A stretch of DNA of 17,451 bases from an uncultured Neomegalonema sp. (lineage in GTDB: Bacteria > Pseudomonadota > Alphaproteobacteria > Rhodobacterales > Rhodobacteraceae), in NCBI GenBank assembly GCA_937958345.1, contig CALGNW010000158.1, positions 1 to 17,451 on the forward strand, read 5' to 3'. Of this stretch, positions 14,034 through 17,451 are shown piece by piece. Each line of letters opens with the position of its first letter. Position 1 is the stretch's first letter. Position numbers and translations under genes: made by a program. Under the pieces are notes generated by a model. The model was not told the origin of the DNA, ran no database searches, and saw nothing but the letters and a program-made list of their open reading frames with translations.

Positions 14034-15422
14034 ATGCTTCATCGTTTTTTACGTCAGGACTCGGGGTCCGTTATGACGTCGGCGGCCATACTCTTTCCGG
14101 TCGCTTTGGGCGCGGCAAGCGCGATGGTCGATTACAACAGAACACTGAACACGCGCAGCGCCGCACAAGAGGCACTGGATGCCGCCGTTCTGGCCGTGGC
14201 GCGTTCAGAAGATCTGAATGGTGACATTCAGAATTTCGGATCACAGTTCTTCGACGCAATTCTCGAAAAAGGATCGTCAACGGGCTTTCCGACGCAATCA
14301 AATTTCGTTTTCGACGGCGCTCTGATCAGGGGCAATGCAACCGTCACAACACCGACGCCTCTGCTGGGGATCTTTATGGAGGGGGCGATCGACGTGAATG
14401 TCACCGCCGCCGCCATGCCGCCGACCTCGGCCCCGCCAATCGAGATTTCGATTGTCCTCGACACATCGGGGTCGATGACCGCAGTCGACGAAACCAGCCC
14501 CGACGCGGAAACCGTAACAACTGTTGATGAAACCACGGGCGAAACGACGACAACAACGACCGGCTCATCCAGATTTACAAACGCCGTCACCGCCGCCAAG
14601 GAACTGGTCGAAGACATTCTGGCGGTGAACCCGAACAACGCGCATATCGCGATTGTGCCGTATGGCTCGTCTGTTCCGGTCAATCCGCAGCAATACGGCA
14701 ACGTGCTGGCGCAAACATCGCTGACCGGCAATCCCGCACCGGCTTCGGGCGACACCAGCGTCCGCGTGACGCCCGTCGAACGCTATGGCGACGGCGCATA
14801 TAACGACCGTTCGCCCAGCGTCTATCCGCTCGAATTCGTCGGCTCGGGCGACACATACGAAGTCACCGCCGCCGACGGCACAGTATCCAACCGGGCCTAT
14901 ACCTACACCCACGCCTTCGAGCCAAAACCGCTGAGCAACGACAAGACGGCTTTGCTGGAATACCTCGACGGATTGCACGCAAGCGGCAGTACGGTCGGCC
15001 ACATGGGCTTTATGTGGGGATGGTGGGCCATTTCCCCGAACTGGAGCGCATATTGGAGTCTGGAGAACAATCGCCCGCGCCCATACGGTACAACACGCAA
15101 GGTTATGATCCTGCTGACTGACGGATATTTCCACACCCCGATCCGCCAAGACCTTGGAACCATGGAGGCCAATGCCGGCGGCAACAACGCGGCAGCCGTC
15201 GTCGAATACTTCAAAAAGGCATGCGACGAGGCCCGCCAGAGCGGCGTCGAAATCTTCACGATCCGATACGTAAACGGCGACTCTGCCGCGTTGCAGGCCT
15301 GTGCCGGTGATGAAAGCCGCTACATCGCCGCACAGAACTATGGCGAACTGTTCGGCGCGTTCGAGACAGCGGGAACCGGCATCATCGGCGAGGGCGTGGC
15401 GATCCCCCGGCTGGTCAACTAA
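14034..15422 (+). CDS. TadE/TadG-like Flp-pilus protein with a vWA domain
   Basis: This encodes a 462-residue protein. The N-terminus FLRQDSGSVMTSAAILFPVA, then AMVDYNRTLNTRSAAQEALDAAVLA, is the TadE/G-type membrane anchor (segment about 13-33). A von Willebrand A domain follows: its MIDAS motif is DTSGS (143-147), the next strand carries LLTDG (361-364, Asp363), and a family-typical MGFMWGWWAISP lies at about 324-335. A Thr/Glu/Asp-rich insert (about 151-178, with seven Thr in GETTTTTTG and its flanks) sits right after MIDAS. TadG proteins are anchored in the inner membrane and face the periplasm, where they take part in Flp-pilus assembly. I chose the ATG at 14034 because CAGGAT lies about 7 nt upstream and the protein then starts like its family; a TTG five codons earlier is in frame but less likely. 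No other tad gene is nearby. Confidence 0.85.
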   Translation: MLHRFLRQDSGSVMTSAAILFPVALGAASAMVDYNRTLNTRSAAQEALDAAVLAVARSEDLNGDIQNFGSQFFDAILEKGSSTGFPTQSNFVFDGALIRGNATVTTPTPLLGIFMEGAIDVNVTAAAMPPTSAPPIEISIVLDTSGSMTAVDETSPDAETVTTVDETTGETTTTTTGSSRFTNAVTAAKELVEDILAVNPNNAHIAIVPYGSSVPVNPQQYGNVLAQTSLTGNPAPASGDTSVRVTPVERYGDGAYNDRSPSVYPLEFVGSGDTYEVTAADGTVSNRAYTYTHAFEPKPLSNDKTALLEYLDGLHASGSTVGHMGFMWGWWAISPNWSAYWSLENNRPRPYGTTRKVMILLTDGYFHTPIRQDLGTMEANAGGNNAAAVVEYFKKACDEARQSGVEIFTIRYVNGDSAALQACAGDESRYIAAQNYGELFGAFETAGTGIIGEGVAIPRLVN

Positions 15423-15444
15423 CCCTCCAATGGGGATTTTTAGG

Positions 15445-15459
15445 GCATCCGGCGGATGC
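15445..15459 (+). terminator. Short hairpin after the TadG-like gene
   Basis: Arms GCATCC and GGATGC surround a GGC loop, 23 nt after the stop. No T-run follows, so its role in termination is uncertain. It lies in the 173-bp gap before the Sua5/TsaC gene. Confidence 0.3.
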
Positions 15460-15488
15460 GGTGTGCCAGATGGCCGCCGCATTCGCGC

Positions 15489-15577
15489 TTTTACGGGGTG
15501 TTTTCACGGGTTTTCAGCGGGTTCTCCAGAGTTTTGCCTGACGCTTTAAGGATTTTCCCTCGTTTTTCACGGGTTTT
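15489..15577. promoter_or_regulatory. Phased T-tracts (predicted curved DNA) upstream of the Sua5/TsaC gene
   Basis: T-runs begin at 15489, 15501, 15511, 15532, 15545, 15553, 15563 and 15574, with a weaker TTCT at 15522. Counting that one, the mean step is about 10.6 bp, close to one helical turn. The motif TTTTCACGGGTTTT occurs exactly twice (15501-15514 and 15564-15577). Phased A/T tracts bend DNA, so this may be a curved upstream promoter element or nucleoid-protein site. It ends 18 nt before the start codon. Confidence 0.5.
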
Positions 15578-15595
15578 ACGGTATCCCTCCGCGCC

Positions 15596-16576
15596 ATGAG
15601 AGAACGCAACACGATCCGATTCAGTGACAGCGACCGGGGCATCCGCGCGGCGGTTTCGTTCCTCAAAAAGGGCGGTTTGGTCGCGTTTCCAACCGAAACA
15701 GTCTACGGACTCGGTGCGGATGCACGGGACGAACGGGCCGTCGCCTCGATCTATCGCGCCAAGGGGCGGCCCGCGCATAATCCGGTAATCGTGCATGTCT
15801 CTGATATTAAAGCGGGATTGGCGCTGATCGATCTGCCGGAGGCGGGCGTAAAGGCAGCCGAAGCGTTCTGGCCGGGGCCGCTGACACTGGTCGGCCCGGT
15901 CCGCGAGAACAGCGGCATTGCGCCGATTTGCAGGGCGGGCGCGAAGACGCTGGCCGTGCGTGTGCCAGAACACAGGCTCGCAAAAGCCCTGATTTCCGCC
16001 TTTTCCGGCCCCCTCGCCGCCCCCAGTGCGAACCGCTCCGGCCATGTCAGCCCCACCAACGCTGACCACGTCATGGAAGAACTGACCGGTCTGATCGACG
16101 GCGTTCTTGACGGCGGGTCGTGCGATGTGGGACTTGAATCTACTATTTTAGGGTTTGATAACAACGGGATAGCACAGGTTTTGCGCCCCGGCGGCGTCTC
16201 AATCGAGGCACTGGAAGCTGTCATCGGCCCTGTCCGGTCGTCGGAAGTGACTGATAACAAAACACCCTCCGCGCCGGGCCAGCTATCCTCGCATTACGCA
16301 CCGGGGGCCCGCCTGCGTCTGAATGCCGATGCTCCGACCCTCGGCGAAGCTTGGCTGGGCTTCGGGCCGGACCCGGATCGCAAGTCCGCCATTTCATTGA
16401 ATCTTTCGCCCGCCGCCGATACCACCGAGGCCGGTGCCTTTCTTTTTGCGGCGCTGCGGCAACTCGACGATTGGCTGGACGGGTCAGGGACAATCGCCGT
16501 GGCCCGCATCCCCGAGTCAGGCATGGGTATCGCAATCAATGATCGCCTGAAACGGGCAGCAGCACCCAGAGATTAA
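15596..16576 (+). CDS. L-threonylcarbamoyladenylate synthase (Sua5/TsaC type)
   Basis: This encodes a 326-residue cytoplasmic enzyme that makes threonylcarbamoyl-AMP from threonine, bicarbonate and ATP, the first step toward t6A37 in ANN-decoding tRNAs. The YrdC domain (about 12-205) shows LVAFPTETVYGLGADA, YRAKGRP with Lys56 and Arg58, FWPGPLTLV, LAVRVPEH, APSANRSG and LESTIL. A PGQLSSHYAPGARL linker then leads into a C-terminal Sua5 domain (about 245-326), so this is the long Sua5 form rather than the single-domain TsaC. The ATG is placed by the family start. No purine-rich ribosome-binding site precedes it; the preceding bases read TCCCTCCGCGCC. A leaderless or weakly initiated message is possible. 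The gene is probably monocistronic. Confidence 0.94.
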   Translation: MRERNTIRFSDSDRGIRAAVSFLKKGGLVAFPTETVYGLGADARDERAVASIYRAKGRPAHNPVIVHVSDIKAGLALIDLPEAGVKAAEAFWPGPLTLVGPVRENSGIAPICRAGAKTLAVRVPEHRLAKALISAFSGPLAAPSANRSGHVSPTNADHVMEELTGLIDGVLDGGSCDVGLESTILGFDNNGIAQVLRPGGVSIEALEAVIGPVRSSEVTDNKTPSAPGQLSSHYAPGARLRLNADAPTLGEAWLGFGPDPDRKSAISLNLSPAADTTEAGAFLFAALRQLDDWLDGSGTIAVARIPESGMGIAINDRLKRAAAPRD

Positions 16577-16639
16577 CGCGTACAGCGTGGGAAGCAATGA
16601 CCCTAACGCCGCGTAAACCATTCGAAAAATGCATACCGG

Positions 16640-16658
16640 AAATGCCAATCCGGCATTT
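16640..16658 (+). promoter_or_regulatory. Hairpin in the leader of the DUF1127 gene
   Basis: Perfect 7-bp arms AAATGCC and GGCATTT surround a 5-nt loop, 63 nt after the Sua5/TsaC stop and 77 nt before the DUF1127 start. It could be a weak terminator of the upstream gene or a regulatory element of the downstream one. No T-run follows. Confidence 0.35.
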
Positions 16659-16735
16659 GTTGCGGCGCAGCATCTCCGCTAAATATCTGTGCATCGCAAC
16701 AGCGCGTCCAGGCGCATATCTTCAGGATAAAGACC

Positions 16736-16957
16736 ATGGCTGCAATCGATCACTCGGCTTACGCACCCGTTACCCCCTTCGCCGGTCTCGCTGGATCGGT
16801 TCAGAACGCGCTGCGCAGCGTTCGCACCTATGTTTGCTATCGCCAGACGCTCAGCACCCTTGCATCGCTGTCGCGCCGTCAGCTTGACGATATCGGTCTT
16901 GACGGCGCGAACATCGACGCGCTCGCCTACGAAATGGCAAAGCGCAACACCCTCTGA
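16736..16957 (+). CDS. DUF1127-domain small protein
   Basis: This encodes a 73-residue protein. Its C-terminal half, RQTLSTLASLSRRQLDDIGL, then IDALAYEMAKR, is the DUF1127 (YjiS-like) motif, in which the central L-x-x-L-x-x-R-x-L-x-D-I-G pattern is conserved. The first 35 residues are a variable extension. Small Arg-rich DUF1127 proteins are numerous in alphaproteobacteria; some are linked to phosphate, carbon or RNA metabolism, but the role of this one cannot be read from sequence. AGGA lies about 9 nt before the ATG. A strong terminator lies 35 nt after the stop, so a short, abundant single-gene mRNA is likely. Confidence 0.88.
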   Translation: MAAIDHSAYAPVTPFAGLAGSVQNALRSVRTYVCYRQTLSTLASLSRRQLDDIGLDGANIDALAYEMAKRNTL

Positions 16958-16992
16958 TTACCTGACGATCCCAACTATTTCTCCCTGAGACT

Positions 16993-17021
16993 GGCGGTAC
17001 TTCGGTACCGCCTCTTTTTTT
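16993..17021 (+). terminator. Strong rho-independent terminator with UUCG tetraloop
   Basis: Perfect 8-bp arms GGCGGTAC (16993-17000) and GTACCGCC (17005-17012) surround TTCG, an unusually stable loop. TC and seven T's follow (17015-17021). It ends the DUF1127 transcript and sits 28 nt before the next start codon. Confidence 0.95.
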
Positions 17022-17049
17022 GCCTGCCGTGAAGCGATAAACGTGCGGC

Positions 17050-17451
17050 ATGGATCAGAAATTCAACGCTTTTGACGCGATCAACACCGGCGACAATCCT
17101 CACCTGCTGATTGTTTGTGACCATGCATCCAACGCGGTGCCGCCCGGATACGGCACGCTCGGCTTGCCGCCCGAAGAGTTCGAACGCCACATCGCCTATG
17201 ATATCGGTGCCGATGGCGTGACGCGGGCGCTGGCAAAGGCGCTGGCTTGCCCCGCTGTTCTGTCCCGCTTTTCGCGGTTGGTAATTGATCCGAACCGCGG
17301 CGAGGACGACCCGACTCTGATTATGAAACTGTCGGACGGAGCGATCATTCCCGGCAACCGTTCGGTTGATAGCGCGGAGACAGAAAGACGCCTCGACCTG
17401 TGCCACCGGCCCTATCACGAAGCCATCGACCGCGCGATAAAGCGCAGCGAG
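17050..17451 (+). CDS. N-formylglutamate amidohydrolase family protein (partial, runs off the right edge)
   Basis: From the ATG at 17050 the frame is open for 134 codons to the window end. Family marks are LLIVCDHASNAVPPGYGTLG, HIAYDIGADGVTRALA, SRFSRLVIDPNRGEDDPTL, SDGAIIPGN and YHEAIDRAI; these match the N-formylglutamate amidohydrolase (FGase) family. The classical enzyme releases formate and glutamate in histidine degradation, but many alphaproteobacterial members lie outside hut clusters and their substrates are unproven. No hut gene is seen here. The His and Asp of CDHASN and the Asp and Arg of DPNRGEDD are probably active-site residues, by family inference. The ribosome-binding site is weak, and only 28 nt separate the start from the preceding terminator. 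Confidence 0.88.
   Translation, partial: MDQKFNAFDAINTGDNPHLLIVCDHASNAVPPGYGTLGLPPEEFERHIAYDIGADGVTRALAKALACPAVLSRFSRLVIDPNRGEDDPTLIMKLSDGAIIPGNRSVDSAETERRLDLCHRPYHEAIDRAIKRSE

Noticed and set aside
14565..15482. Minus-strand open frame of 305 codons
   Set aside because: It is antisense to the TadG-like gene, whose anchor and MIDAS motifs are unambiguous; the antisense product shows no motif.
15491..16069. Minus-strand frame ending in a Lys/Thr/Arg/Glu-rich repeat tail
   Set aside because: The tail is only the translation of the phased T-tract region, and the rest is antisense to the Sua5/TsaC gene.
1..17451. tRNA, rRNA, insertion sequence, phage or plasmid origin features
   Set aside because: I looked for cloverleaf-type arms, transposase or integrase motifs and terminal inverted repeats and saw none that hold up; a covariance-model scan would be needed to exclude small RNAs.

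Overview
The window is high-GC, gene-dense bacterial chromosome that looks like an alphaproteobacterium, most likely of the Rhodobacterales type. The signs are an ihfB-lapA-trpF cluster with sppA beside it, a small DUF1127 protein, a TadG-like Flp-pilus protein, and N-formylglutamate amidohydrolase and RidA-family genes. I see no rRNA, tRNA, insertion sequence, phage gene or CRISPR array. The taxonomic call is an inference from gene content and family resemblance.

Layout. 1-230 (-) is the N-terminal part of a RidA-family protein, divergent from a small CBU_0592-type membrane protein (377-673, +). A compact bidirectional terminator follows, then a 320-bp convergent gap filled by about 2.4 copies of a palindrome-rich 109-bp tandem repeat. 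From 6612 down to 994 everything is on the minus strand: sppA (S49 peptidase), ihfB (IHF beta), lapA (DUF1049), trpF, an M24/creatinase-fold protein without the usual metal ligands, and a long Ala/Pro-rich lipoprotein with a duplicated domain. ihfB and lapA overlap by 1 nt; the M24 and lipoprotein genes are 14 nt apart. A DUF1330 gene (6651-6938, +) diverges from sppA and converges on two overlapping minus-strand glycosyltransferase genes (7061-8693).

8854-13837 (+) is the most interesting block. It holds three genes joined by 4-nt start/stop overlaps: an RND/MMPL permease fused in frame to a periplasmic LolA-like lipoprotein-sorting domain, an outer-membrane beta-barrel protein, and a TetR-family regulator. 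Together they could form a self-regulated inner membrane-periplasm-outer membrane conduit, probably for a lipid or other hydrophobic cargo. The fusion contains an internal signal-peptide-like segment and an internal Shine-Dalgarno/ATG, so it could yield two products.

The right part holds an orphan TadG-like protein with a vWA domain behind an AT-rich leader (14034-15422), then a Sua5/TsaC threonylcarbamoyl-AMP synthase gene (15596-16576) preceded by T-tracts phased at about 10.6 bp. A DUF1127 gene (16736-16957) with a strong UUCG-loop terminator comes next. The last gene is a 3'-truncated N-formylglutamate amidohydrolase starting 28 nt after that terminator.
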